Shown: piece after piece, positions 18,073 through 25,044 of the stretch
How the letters are laid out: the number at the start of each line of letters is the position of its first letter
Numbering within the stretch: the stretch's first letter is position 1
Assembly: GCF_003194605.1 (NCBI RefSeq)
Contig: NZ_QHKY01000004.1
Coordinates: forward strand, 248,001-312,000
Reading direction: 5' to 3'
DNA from: Nocardioides gilvus
GTDB lineage: Bacteria > Actinomycetota > Actinomycetes > Propionibacteriales > Nocardioidaceae
DNA length: 64,000 nucleotides
The notes under the pieces: model-generated
The model's input: the letters and a program-made list of their open reading frames with translations, nothing else
Told to the model about the DNA's origin: nothing
The model's database searches: none
Made by a program: the position numbers and the translations under genes

Positions 18073-18329
18073 CTTCTACTCTGCACCTGGCGACTCAGTG
18101 CGAGCACTGTGAATGCGATGCGCAGAAAGCTGTTGACGTGTGCCCCAGTTTTGCTCCTACCGTCCGCGGTGGAACCTGAGGTCTCCGTTGGTCAACGTAG
18201 TCATGTCGTAGCCGGGGTCGTGGGCTCGGAGGGGGAGTGGCCTGCCCAGATCTGGCCCGACCTGGGGAGTCCTGTCCGCGATCAGTTCTTCCGTCGCAGT
18301 GTCACCGACGGCTGTCTAGGCTGCACGAC
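18073..18329. other. Intergenic region upstream of the Ca2+/Na+ antiporter
   Basis: 257 bases without a credible ORF. It contains a TTGACG (18133) that could be a -35, but the spacing to TACCGT is 19 bases. The antiporter -10 hexamer TAGGCT (18317-18322) is at the right end. Confidence 0.35.
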
Positions 18330-19421
18330 GTGAACATCGTCGACGTGCTGCTGGTGGTTGGCGGGTTGGTCGTGCTCGTGGGAGGCGGGGAACTGCTCGT
18401 CCGGGGGGCCTCCGGCCTAGCTGTCCGCCTCGGCCTCTCGCCACTCGTCATCGGCCTCACGGTGGTGGCTTTCGCCACCTCGGCACCGGAGTTGGCGGTC
18501 ACCATCGATGCGACTCTGGGCGGCGAGCCCGACCTGGCTGTGGGCAACGTGGTGGGCAGCAACATCGCCAACGTGCTCTTCATCCTCGGCGCCTCGGCGA
18601 TTGTGCTGCCCCTCACCGTCAAGGCCCAACTGGTGCGTCTGGACCTGCCCATTCTCGTCGGCGTTTCCGCGTTGCTACTCGCGTTGGCCACCGACGGAAC
18701 CGTCACGGCCGGCGACGGTGCGCTCCTGCTGGCCATCATCGTCGGATACACCGCGCTGGCCCTGGTGTTGGGCCGTCGACAGGCCGACCCATCACCCGCC
18801 GACACTGACCAACAGCGCATCGAGCGGGCGCTCTGGATGCAACTCGCCGCAGTAGCCGTGGGGGTGGCTCTCCTGGTCGTGGGCGCCCGGTTGCTCGTCG
18901 ACGGCGCCGTCGGCATCGCGACCGGGTTAGGGGTGAGCAGTCTCGTCATCGGGCTGACAGTTGTGGCCCTGGGCACCTCGATGCCCGAGCTGGCCACCTC
19001 GCTGGTCGCAGCCCGGCGCGGGGAGCGTGATCTGGCGGTGGGCAACATCGTCGGCAGCGGCATCTTCAACATCTGCGTCGTGCTCGGTCTGGCCGGCGTG
19101 ATCTCCGCAGACGGAGTACCAGTCGCGCCAGCGGCGGTCGCCCTCGACATCCCACTCATGATCGCGGCCGCTGTCGCACTGCTGCCGGTCGCGTTCACCG
19201 GGCTCGCGATCGCTCGGTGGGAGGGTGTGCTCTTCATGGCCTTCTATGTTGCCTACACGGCGTACGTCCTGCTCGCGGCCACCGAGCACGACGCGCTCGA
19301 GGGGTTCACCGCCGTCATGCTGTGGTTCACCCTCCCACTCGCCGCACTCACCCTGATCGTCCTCGCCTCGTTCGAGGCGGGTCGGCGAAGGGGGAGCGGC
19401 CACCCTATTGTGCCGCGATAG
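18330..19421 (+). CDS. CaCA-family Ca2+/Na+ antiporter
   Basis: A 363-residue membrane protein with two homologous halves of about five helices each. The alpha repeats are clear: A-F-A-T-S-A-P-E-L ... G-N-V-V-G-S-N-I-A-N near residue 50-75 and A-L-G-T-S-M-P-E-L ... G-N-I-V-G-S-G-I-F-N near 215-250. This is the YrbG/CaxA type of sodium-calcium exchanger. The GTG start has TAGGCT 7 bases upstream (leaderless pattern). The second alpha repeat has Gly-Ile in place of Asn-Ile in G-S-N-I. Confidence 0.9.
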   Translation: MNIVDVLLVVGGLVVLVGGGELLVRGASGLAVRLGLSPLVIGLTVVAFATSAPELAVTIDATLGGEPDLAVGNVVGSNIANVLFILGASAIVLPLTVKAQLVRLDLPILVGVSALLLALATDGTVTAGDGALLLAIIVGYTALALVLGRRQADPSPADTDQQRIERALWMQLAAVAVGVALLVVGARLLVDGAVGIATGLGVSSLVIGLTVVALGTSMPELATSLVAARRGERDLAVGNIVGSGIFNICVVLGLAGVISADGVPVAPAAVALDIPLMIAAAVALLPVAFTGLAIARWEGVLFMAFYVAYTAYVLLAATEHDALEGFTAVMLWFTLPLAALTLIVLASFEAGRRRGSGHPIVPR

Positions 19422-19437
19422 CCCGGCCGTACCGGGC
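19421..19437. terminator. Short hairpin between the antiporter and DinB genes
   Basis: GCCCGG and CCGGGC (loop CCGTA) form a 6-bp stem that begins on the last base of the antiporter stop codon. It lies between convergent genes. There is no T-run, as is usual in high-GC actinobacteria. Confidence 0.4.
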
Positions 19438-19470
19438 ACTGCACAGCACGGCACGGCCCTGACGACGGTG

Positions 19471-19983
19471 TCAGTGCTCCGGGTGGGCTGCTGCAATCCT
19501 CTGGATGTCCCAGACATGGTGGTACGCGTCGTGGCAGTTGTTCCGGGCCACGTCGGCTGCCCGCTGCACGCCACGGGTGGCATGCTGCAGTTCAACTCCT
19601 TCGTCGATCGCGGCCGTCAACACCGCGCACCATCGCTCGGCGGCGTCGCGCGCCGACCACAGCGCCACCGCCAGCGGAATGAACGCATACCCCCGGCTCA
19701 CGGCCAACGCGTCCGGGTCATATCCCACCACCCGAGTTCGCTGCGCAAGCCTGGCGCCCTGCATCAACTCCGCCCATTGCCTCAGGTTGTCGCCGACGTG
19801 TGAAACGTATTCGGAGACTGACCAGCCTTCCAGGCGCTCGCTTCCGGTGAGTGAGCGAACGGCTTCGCCGAGGCGCTCGTCCAATTCGCGGACCCACACG
19901 ACTGCGTCCTCCGGTGTCAGTGACCAGGCGAATCCACATTCACGGCAAGGATCCCCGAACCGGTCAGCTCCCCATGACTCCAT
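19471..19983 (-). CDS. DinB-fold protein with N-terminal C-x-E-C motif
   Basis: A 170-residue protein of the DinB/YfiT superfamily. The metal-binding histidine triad is visible: H in Y-V-S-H-V-G-D-N near residue 62 and two in H-D-A-Y-H-H-V-W near 152. An N-terminal C-R-E-C-G-F motif is typical of one actinobacterial branch. DinB-fold proteins include mycothiol- and bacillithiol-dependent transferases, so a thiol-transfer or detoxification role is plausible. It follows a second DinB protein by 12 bases. Confidence 0.75.
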   Translation of the reverse strand: MESWGADRFGDPCRECGFAWSLTPEDAVVWVRELDERLGEAVRSLTGSERLEGWSVSEYVSHVGDNLRQWAELMQGARLAQRTRVVGYDPDALAVSRGYAFIPLAVALWSARDAAERWCAVLTAAIDEGVELQHATRGVQRAADVARNNCHDAYHHVWDIQRIAAAHPEH

Positions 19984-19995
19984 GGAGCAAGGGTT

Positions 19996-20577
19996 TCAGG
20001 CGCCGGTCCTCCCGTCGAGCCCTTCTCGGAGGAGGTCAGCGTGGCCGCAGTGCTGGGCATACTCGGCAATCATCCGCAGCAACAGCCAGCGCAGATCAAC
20101 GTCCTCGTGCCAATCCAGTGGCCGCGCGGTGTCGTCAAGGTCGTGAGCGGCGACGATCTCATCCGATGTCGCACACTCCGCGCGCCAAGTCTCCAGATCG
20201 GCAGCGAAGTCGGCGTCCCTGGGCAACTCGAAGTCCAGGTTCGGGTTGTCTGCGGTGAGGAAGAGGAATGGCACATTGCGACCGGCGAAGTTTTGCTGGA
20301 ACCACCAACGCTCGACACCGGCCAGGTGTCGAATCAGGCCGTGCAGTGACATTGTCGACGGTGACATGGACTGGGTCCGGGCCTGCTCCGCCGTCAGCCC
20401 ACGGCTTTTCATCTCAACCGTTGCCCGGTAGTAGTCCAGGTACGCGGTCAGAGCCTCTCGCTCCGTGGCGACACGCGGGATCTGGGGTCGGTCGTCGTCG
20501 GCCCAGACGGGTGAGAAGTCGTCGTCGATCAGACCAGACCCTGCCTGGTCACGGTCCTCAACCGGATGCTTGCTCAT
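19996..20577 (-). CDS. DUF664/DinB-fold protein
   Basis: A 193-residue protein. S-M-S-x-S-T-M-S-L-H-G-L-I-R-H-L near residue 70-85, V-E-R-W-W-F, and the C-terminal M-I-A-E-Y-A-Q-H-C-G-H-A-D-L-L-R-E are the DUF664 pattern with three metal-binding histidines. The ATG at 20577 is chosen because CAACAT lies 7 bases upstream; ATG at 20586 is the alternative. Its start lies inside the 3' end of the DUF4396 gene, so the three genes may be one unit. Function is unknown; a mycothiol-linked role is inferred from the fold. Confidence 0.75.
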   Translation of the reverse strand: MSKHPVEDRDQAGSGLIDDDFSPVWADDDRPQIPRVATEREALTAYLDYYRATVEMKSRGLTAEQARTQSMSPSTMSLHGLIRHLAGVERWWFQQNFAGRNVPFLFLTADNPNLDFELPRDADFAADLETWRAECATSDEIVAAHDLDDTARPLDWHEDVDLRWLLLRMIAEYAQHCGHADLLREGLDGRTGA

Positions 20578-21346
20578 GTTCGGCATGTTGCCATGTCGAA
20601 CTCGCTGCCGACCCTCCGGACAAGCTGGCTGGCACGGGAGTTGCCGAGGCGTGACCCATCCGTTCCGGCTCGGCGGCACCCATCTCGGCGGCGACGGAGA
20701 CGACGAGTCCGACGAGCATGAACGCGATGATGATGGCGGCGAGGGTCGTGGAGGACAGGTTCGGGATGTAGCGCCTCACGCCGGTCACCGTTCCGGTGCC
20801 GCCGTGGTAGGCATGAGTCAGGGCGTGACCCTTGCCGCGTGCCAGCAGGTACCGGTTCACCGGGTATGCGGCGAGGAATGCAGCGCCGAGGGCGATCATC
20901 ATCGATACCCAGAAGACCCAGTTGACGAGCCCGGCTTCCATCGCGCCGGGGATGAGCGCCATGACGGCGTTGTCGACGACTTCCATGGTGGCGATGGAGA
21001 GGGTGTCGGCCGCGAAGACAACGGACAGGGCGGCACCGACGCTGAGGCCGCTCTTGACGAGCGGGAATGTGGAGAGGGTGTAGCCGAACAGGAAGGCCAG
21101 GCTGACGGCGAGCACGACGGTCCAGCCGGTGGACAGGCCGATGGCGGTGCCGATCATGAGACCGGCGATTTCGCCGATGGCACAGCCGGTGAGGCAGTGA
21201 AGCGTGGCGGACAGGGCCATCTTGTTGATGCCGCCCATGTCGTGACCCGTATGAGCGTCGTAGCCTTCATGACCAGAGTGGTCTACCTGCTCGACGTGCT
21301 CGAAGTGCGGGTCCATGTGGTGCGTGTGGGGTGTGTGGTGACTCAT
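20558..21346 (-). CDS. His-rich DUF4396 membrane protein, probably copper-linked
   Basis: A 262-residue protein. The first ~38 residues contain about a dozen histidines (H-H-x-x-H-T-H-H, D-H-S-G-H-E-G). A membrane helix with L-H-C-L-T-G-C-A-I-G-E follows, then four to five further membrane segments and another metal-rich loop (H-A-L-T-H-A-Y-H). DUF4396 is a family of unknown function. The Cys-x4-Cys and His clusters suggest metal binding. A CsoR-type operator lies 63 bases upstream of the ATG, which points to copper. The start at 21346 has AAGGA in front. The last bases overlap the DUF664 gene. Confidence 0.78.
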   Translation of the reverse strand: MSHHTPHTHHMDPHFEHVEQVDHSGHEGYDAHTGHDMGGINKMALSATLHCLTGCAIGEIAGLMIGTAIGLSTGWTVVLAVSLAFLFGYTLSTFPLVKSGLSVGAALSVVFAADTLSIATMEVVDNAVMALIPGAMEAGLVNWVFWVSMMIALGAAFLAAYPVNRYLLARGKGHALTHAYHGGTGTVTGVRRYIPNLSSTTLAAIIIAFMLVGLVVSVAAEMGAAEPERMGHASATPVPASLSGGSAASSTWQHAEHEQASG

Positions 21347-21408
21347 GGCGGGTCCTTGGCGCAGTTTGGAATGAATACCGGCGGGGAGTTCGTTCGCCTT
21401 CCTGCAAC

Positions 21409-21425
21409 ATACCCCCGGGGGGTAT
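21409..21425 (-). promoter_or_regulatory. CsoR/RcnR-type operator upstream of the DUF4396 gene
   Basis: ATACCCCCGGGGGGTAT is a near-perfect G/C-tract palindrome of the type bound by CsoR-family repressors. On the minus strand its right arm overlaps a possible -10 (TATGTT), so binding would block RNA polymerase. No csoR gene is in the window. Confidence 0.7.
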
Positions 21426-21477
21426 CTATTCCGGAGGCTCGGACCCTCGACGCCTACTGGCGCCACGCCCGTCCGTG

Positions 21478-21511
21478 AACTGGCAGGGGCGGGAGTTGAT
21501 GAGCCGGGAGT
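21478..21511 (+). repeat. Intergenic repeat, copy 1
   Basis: 34 bases (AACTGGCAGG...CCGGGAGT) that match 22034-22067 at 30 of 34 positions. It lies directly 5' of the GNAT gene. Confidence 0.75.
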
Positions 21512-21538
21512 TCCGCGTTCTGCCGTACCGTGACCGTC

Positions 21539-22006
21539 GTGTTGCCCGCTGCCACGCCCCGGCTCCGATTTCGAGAGATGACCGAGGCAGACCTCCCCGA
21601 CATCGCGACCTTGGAGATCGGCGGCTCCCGCGGCGCGAAGGGCTGGATCGAGTGGAACCGCCGCAACTACGCCAACCACGGATTTGGGCTCTGGGTCATC
21701 GAGACCCACTCCGGCGAGTTCGTCGGCGACTGCGGGCTGACCATGCAGGAGGTGGAGGGTGAGTGGCTGGTCGAGGCCGGCTGGCACGTGCGCTCCTCGC
21801 TCCGTCGTCAGGGATACGCGGTCGAGGCGGCTGCAGCGGTCCTCGAGGCTGCCGGCGATGCGGGGATCGACCACCTGATCGCGATCATCCGGCCCGACAA
21901 CGTCGCCTCCCAAGGAGTTGCGGCGAAGATCGGGCTAGCGCTTGAGCGTGAGATTCACAAGAACGGGGGCTCGGCGTTGGTCTTCGGCGCCGATCTCGCG
22001 GAGTAG
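21539..22006 (+). CDS. GNAT family N-acetyltransferase
   Basis: A 155-residue acetyltransferase. The N-terminal T-P-R-L-x-F-R-x-M-T-E-A-D-L-P, the central E-A-G-W-H-V and the acetyl-CoA loop R-R-Q-G-Y-A near residue 92 with later N-V-A-S are typical of the RimJ-like GNAT group that acetylates N-termini, amino acids or antibiotics. The GTG at 21539 is preferred over 21530 because TACCGT lies exactly 7 bases upstream. The gene is bracketed by two copies of an intergenic repeat (21478 and 22034), unlike its neighbours. Confidence 0.85.
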   Translation: MLPAATPRLRFREMTEADLPDIATLEIGGSRGAKGWIEWNRRNYANHGFGLWVIETHSGEFVGDCGLTMQEVEGEWLVEAGWHVRSSLRRQGYAVEAAAAVLEAAGDAGIDHLIAIIRPDNVASQGVAAKIGLALEREIHKNGGSALVFGADLAE

Positions 22007-22008
22007 TC

Positions 22009-22067
22009 GCATCTGTTGCAACTTCCGTTAGCTAACTGGCAGGAACGGGAGTTAAAGAGCCGGGAGT
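22009..22067 (+). repeat. Intergenic repeat, copy 2, hairpin-forming
   Basis: The left part (22009-22036) matches 23058-23085 and the right part (22034-22067) matches 21478-21511. AACTTCCGTT (from 22020) and AACGGGAGTT (from 22044) pair at 9 of 10 positions, giving a hairpin. It starts 2 bases after the GNAT stop. Confidence 0.7.
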
Positions 22068-22116
22068 AGGTCCCGATGAAGCGGCCAGCCCACGCCGGCA
22101 TGAGTATCCGAGCGCC

Positions 22117-22818
22117 TTATGAAGGTGTGTCCAATCGTCCGGATCTCATCCAGGACCTCAACACGGGCCGAGCGGTCGCGATCGAGGGGACGATGAGGTG
22201 CGCGTGGCCGAGATCAGCGACCGAATGCGAGGTCGCCAGCGCCAGCACTGTCATCCCGGCCGCGAGCCCGGCCTCCACGCCGGCAGGCGCGTCCTCAACA
22301 ACAACGCAATGCTCGGGGCCGACACCGAGACGGCGAGCAGCCAGGAGATAGGCCTCGGGATGCGGCTTGCCGTGGACGACCGAGGCGCCGTCCACGAGGA
22401 CGGACGGCTGGTGGGCGCGCCCCGCCTGCAGCCGACTGCGGACCCGGTCAGCGTTTCCCGAGGTCACGATCGCCCAACTCGTTGGCGGTAGCTCCTCGAG
22501 AAAGGCAGGCGCATCCGGGAAGAGAGGGAAAGAGTCGGGGAGTTCGTTGACGAGGCCGACCAACAGTTCGTACTCGGCCACTGCATCCAATTGCGGTGCA
22601 ACCTCCGCGATCGTGTCGAGCGGACGACGCGCATGGGTCGCCTTGAGTACCACGGCTGGATCGAGTCCTCGAAGTCGCGACCAGCGGCCCCACACGTTGC
22701 GGTAGCCGGCGTGCGAGTCCACGAGGACTCCGTCCGCATCAAACAGAATCGCCCGAGATGACGCCTCGATCAGGTGACCGTCGGGGAAGTCGCTCAGATC
22801 AGAATCCCCGGGTCCCAT
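22117..22818 (-). CDS. HAD superfamily hydrolase (phosphatase)
   Basis: A 233-residue HAD-IA protein. Motif I is F-D-A-D-G-V-L-V-D-S near residue 27, motif II is V-T-S-G-N near 120, the conserved lysine is in H-G-K-P-H-P-E near 153, and motif IV is V-V-E-D-A-P-A-G near 176. It looks like a sugar-phosphate phosphatase (GPP/DOG1-like). The nucleophile pair is D-x-D as expected. The ATG at 22818 fits the usual N-terminus better than the longer frame. It lies between copies 2 and 3 of the repeat family. Confidence 0.85.
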   Translation of the reverse strand: MGPGDSDLSDFPDGHLIEASSRAILFDADGVLVDSHAGYRNVWGRWSRLRGLDPAVVLKATHARRPLDTIAEVAPQLDAVAEYELLVGLVNELPDSFPLFPDAPAFLEELPPTSWAIVTSGNADRVRSRLQAGRAHQPSVLVDGASVVHGKPHPEAYLLAARRLGVGPEHCVVVEDAPAGVEAGLAAGMTVLALATSHSVADLGHAHLIVPSIATARPVLRSWMRSGRLDTPS

Positions 22819-22857
22819 GCCTCGACTATTCCGTCCCCATCCCGTCCCCGTCACGGG

Positions 22858-23004
22858 TACTCGCCGAGCGACGCCACGACCTATACGTCCCACTTCGACA
22901 CGGCCTCGGTCACTCAGGGCACGGGCGCAACCGGCTCCACGTCGACCAACACCTGGGGCGCGAACAGCGGACAGTCGCTCAGCAAGACCGAAGCCCCGAC
23001 CGGA
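22858..23004 (+). pseudogene. Possible remnant of a secreted or structural protein
   Basis: A 49-codon stretch in the plus frame has strong third-position GC and a composition (Thr/Ser/Gly-rich, with T-N-T-W-G-A-N-S-G near the middle) that looks like a linker of an extracellular protein. There is no start codon in context and no homologous flank. Downstream the frame runs into low-quality sequence. It lies in a 324-base stretch (22819-23142) that otherwise holds only repeat copy 3 and a palindrome. It may be chance; confidence is low. Confidence 0.3.
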
Positions 23005-23057
23005 TCATCCCGATCGCTGTCATCAGCACCCCGTCACCGGCACCCCGCTAAGTTCTT

Positions 23058-23085
23058 GCATCTGTTGCTACTCCCGTCCTTTAAC
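23058..23085 (+). repeat. Intergenic repeat, copy 3 (partial)
   Basis: 28 bases starting GCATCTGTTGC that match 22009-22036 at 22 of 28 positions. Confidence 0.65.
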
Positions 23086-23090
23086 CCCCG

Positions 23091-23104
23091 ATAATGTACA
23101 TTAT
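23091..23104. promoter_or_regulatory. Perfect 14-bp AT-rich palindrome
   Basis: ATAATGTACATTAT is its own reverse complement and stands out in GC-rich DNA. It has operator form (TetR/MarR-like) but no start codon lies close: the nearest downstream gene is the HAD gene, whose start is 273 bases away on the minus strand. Confidence 0.5.
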
Positions 23105-23142
23105 GTCAACACCTGTGGACGGGGACACCCCTCTTGGGCTCA

Positions 23143-23784
23143 TCACCCACGCAATGTCTCGCTGACGTACCTCACCGCCGACGCCGGACTCGCCAGCACC
23201 GGCACGCCGCACTCGCTGAGCAGGTCCGCTGCCTCCGCCATGCTGGCCTGCGCCAGAACGAGCACGTCGGCTCCTGAACGGCTCTCGAGACCGGCCCTGA
23301 CGATTGAGTTGACATAATCCCCGTGCTTCCCCGCCAGGAACTGGTCCCAGGCATCCGGCACCGCCACCGTCTCCACCAGCACCACGACCCCAGCCCGTTG
23401 AGCTTCATCGCGGATCAACGCCAGCGTGGCCTCGGTCGTTGCGTCCAGCGCCACCAGCACCACGATGCGTGGTCCCATCCTGACGGCGGTCCGCATCATC
23501 GGTCGGTCGACACGTACGATCGTGCGTGACGCGCCTGCCAGATCCTCGGCTGCAGCACCTAGCGTCGAGCAGGTGCAGATGACGGCGTCAGCGCCGAGGT
23601 CCCACAGCTCGTCCAACCGGCTCTTCAGGTCCGGCTTGACCGCTGCCACACCCGACTCGGACGCCTCGGACAACAGGGCCTGGTCCACGACGTGGATCGC
23701 GTCGTGTCCCGGCAGGAGACGCACGAGCGCGTCGAAGCGCGCGACATGCCCCGGTGAAGTGTGGAGGAAGCCGATCGTTCCCAT
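23143..23784 (-). CDS. Asp/Glu racemase superfamily protein
   Basis: A 213-residue protein with the C-T-C-S-T-L-G motif near residue 71 that carries the first active-site cysteine of the Asp/Glu/hydantoin racemase fold. The N-terminal G-F-L-H-T-S-P is also typical. The second cysteine is replaced (L-A-Q-A-S-M-A near residue 178). Two-base racemization would therefore be impaired, and a decarboxylase, isomerase or hydrolase-like role is possible. It is convergent with the repeat-bearing region and divergent from the cyclophilin gene. Confidence 0.75.
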   Translation of the reverse strand: MGTIGFLHTSPGHVARFDALVRLLPGHDAIHVVDQALLSEASESGVAAVKPDLKSRLDELWDLGADAVICTCSTLGAAAEDLAGASRTIVRVDRPMMRTAVRMGPRIVVLVALDATTEATLALIRDEAQRAGVVVLVETVAVPDAWDQFLAGKHGDYVNSIVRAGLESRSGADVLVLAQASMAEAADLLSECGVPVLASPASAVRYVSETLRG

Positions 23785-23846
23785 CCACCGACCGTAGCGC
23801 CCGGGGAGTTCTCACGACAGCGAGGCTGCTCCCCTAACATCACCCC

Positions 23847-24488
23847 ATGCCTTCTCGTCTGCGATTCACTCGACCCCTCGCCGTTGTGACTGCGCTCTGC
23901 GCGTTGACCCTCGTCGGTTGCAGCGACGACGGCGCCAACACGTCCGGCGGTGGCGACGAAGGATGCACCTACGAAACCTCCGACCGGGCGGCGGTGAAGG
24001 AGGTCAAGGCCCCCAGCGACTCCCCCTCGTACGAGGGCGAGGTCCAGGCGACGATCAGCACCTCGGTCGGCGACATCGATCTGGTGCTCGACGCAGCGGC
24101 AGCTCCCTGCACGGTGAACTCGTTCGTCTCGCTCGCCGAGCAGGGCTACTTCGACGACACCACGTGCCACCGCGTCGAGTCCAACTTCATGGCCCAGTGC
24201 GGGGACCCCAGCGCCACCGGCTTCGGTGGGCCCGGCTACCAGTACGCCGACGAGCTCACCGGTGACGAGGAGTATCCGGCGGGCACCCTGGCCATGGCCA
24301 ACACAGGCCCGGACACCAATGGCTCACAGTTCTTCATGGTCAGCGGCGATGCCAGCCACCTGGAAGCGAGCTACACCGTCTTCGGCGCCGTGACCGAGGA
24401 GAGCCTCGAGGCGATCCGTGAGATCGACGCCAACTGGAGTGACCGCGAGGAGTTGCCGAGCATCAAGAGCGTTAAGATCACGTCGTGA
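23847..24488 (+). CDS. Lipoprotein peptidyl-prolyl isomerase (cyclophilin)
   Basis: A 213-residue protein. The N-terminus has a signal peptide with lipobox L-V-G-C, so Cys ~25 is lipidated. The cyclophilin domain begins near residue 65; F-x-x-L-A-E-Q-G-Y-F-D, N-F-M-A-Q-C-G-D-P and G-S-Q-F-F-M are family motifs. It would assist folding of exported proteins on the outer face of the membrane. A TAACAT -10 hexamer lies 6 bases before the ATG (leaderless pattern). The Phe and Gln active-site residues are retained; the usual catalytic Arg appears as N-F-M. Confidence 0.9.
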   Translation: MPSRLRFTRPLAVVTALCALTLVGCSDDGANTSGGGDEGCTYETSDRAAVKEVKAPSDSPSYEGEVQATISTSVGDIDLVLDAAAAPCTVNSFVSLAEQGYFDDTTCHRVESNFMAQCGDPSATGFGGPGYQYADELTGDEEYPAGTLAMANTGPDTNGSQFFMVSGDASHLEASYTVFGAVTEESLEAIREIDANWSDREELPSIKSVKITS

Positions 24489-24509
24489 CGGTCCGCCCCT
24501 GAAGCAGGA

Positions 24510-24986
24510 TCAGTCGGCGACGACGCCGTCCTGGGTGGCGGTGCGGAACTCGATCGGCTCACCGATCTGGACGGTACGGCTCACCGAGCAGAGCCGGTCA
24601 CGGCTCTGCTCCAGGGACCGCTGGACCACCGAACGCGCCTTGTCGCCGTCGTCCCCCTCCGGGAACTCCAGATCGAACGTGAGACGGAGCCCGGTCATGT
24701 GGTTGCCCTGCTTGTCGCGGACCTTGTCTCCCTCACTGACGACCTCGAACTTGACCGCCGGCGCACGCTTGCTGGTGATCAGGTCGACGTCGATGGCGCT
24801 GCAACCGGCGATGGCGGCGAGCAGCAGCTCGACCGGTGAGAAGTCCGGGTCGTCGCCTCCGGTGCCGAAGTAGGTCTCTCCCCCACGCTCGTTGGACGCC
24901 TTGAAACGGCCTTCCCCGATCTTGGTGACCGTGATGGATCGGTGGTTCTCGGCCGGAGCAGTCTGCGGGACGGTCGCGTCAGTCAT
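24510..24986 (-). CDS. OsmC family peroxiredoxin
   Basis: A 158-residue OsmC/Ohr fold protein. S-P-V-E-L-L-L-A-A-I-A-G-C near residue 50-62 carries the first conserved cysteine; the second lies in the D-R-L-C-S-V motif near 133. It would reduce organic hydroperoxides in a thiol-dependent manner. It starts at ATG 24986 with TATGCT six bases upstream (leaderless pattern). Confidence 0.9.
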   Translation of the reverse strand: MTDATVPQTAPAENHRSITVTKIGEGRFKASNERGGETYFGTGGDDPDFSPVELLLAAIAGCSAIDVDLITSKRAPAVKFEVVSEGDKVRDKQGNHMTGLRLTFDLEFPEGDDGDKARSVVQRSLEQSRDRLCSVSRTVQIGEPIEFRTATQDGVVAD

Positions 24987-25044
24987 GTCTTGAGCATAGA
25001 GGGGTGCTGCCGCTCGCCCACCCGGGAGGATCCTGACCCGGGCC

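Noticed and set aside
18133..18165. Sigma-70 promoter TTGACG ... TACCGT
   Set aside because: The spacer is 19 bases and no transcript is needed to explain the neighbouring gene, which has its own leaderless -10.
22009..22067. Integron attC-like site next to the GNAT gene
   Set aside because: The hairpin has GTTAGC/TAAC blocks, but the core does not fit the GTTRRRY/RYYYAAC consensus and there is no integrase in the window.
22076..22351. Small gene downstream of repeat copy 2
   Set aside because: It is antisense to the 3' part of the HAD gene, without Shine-Dalgarno or motif.
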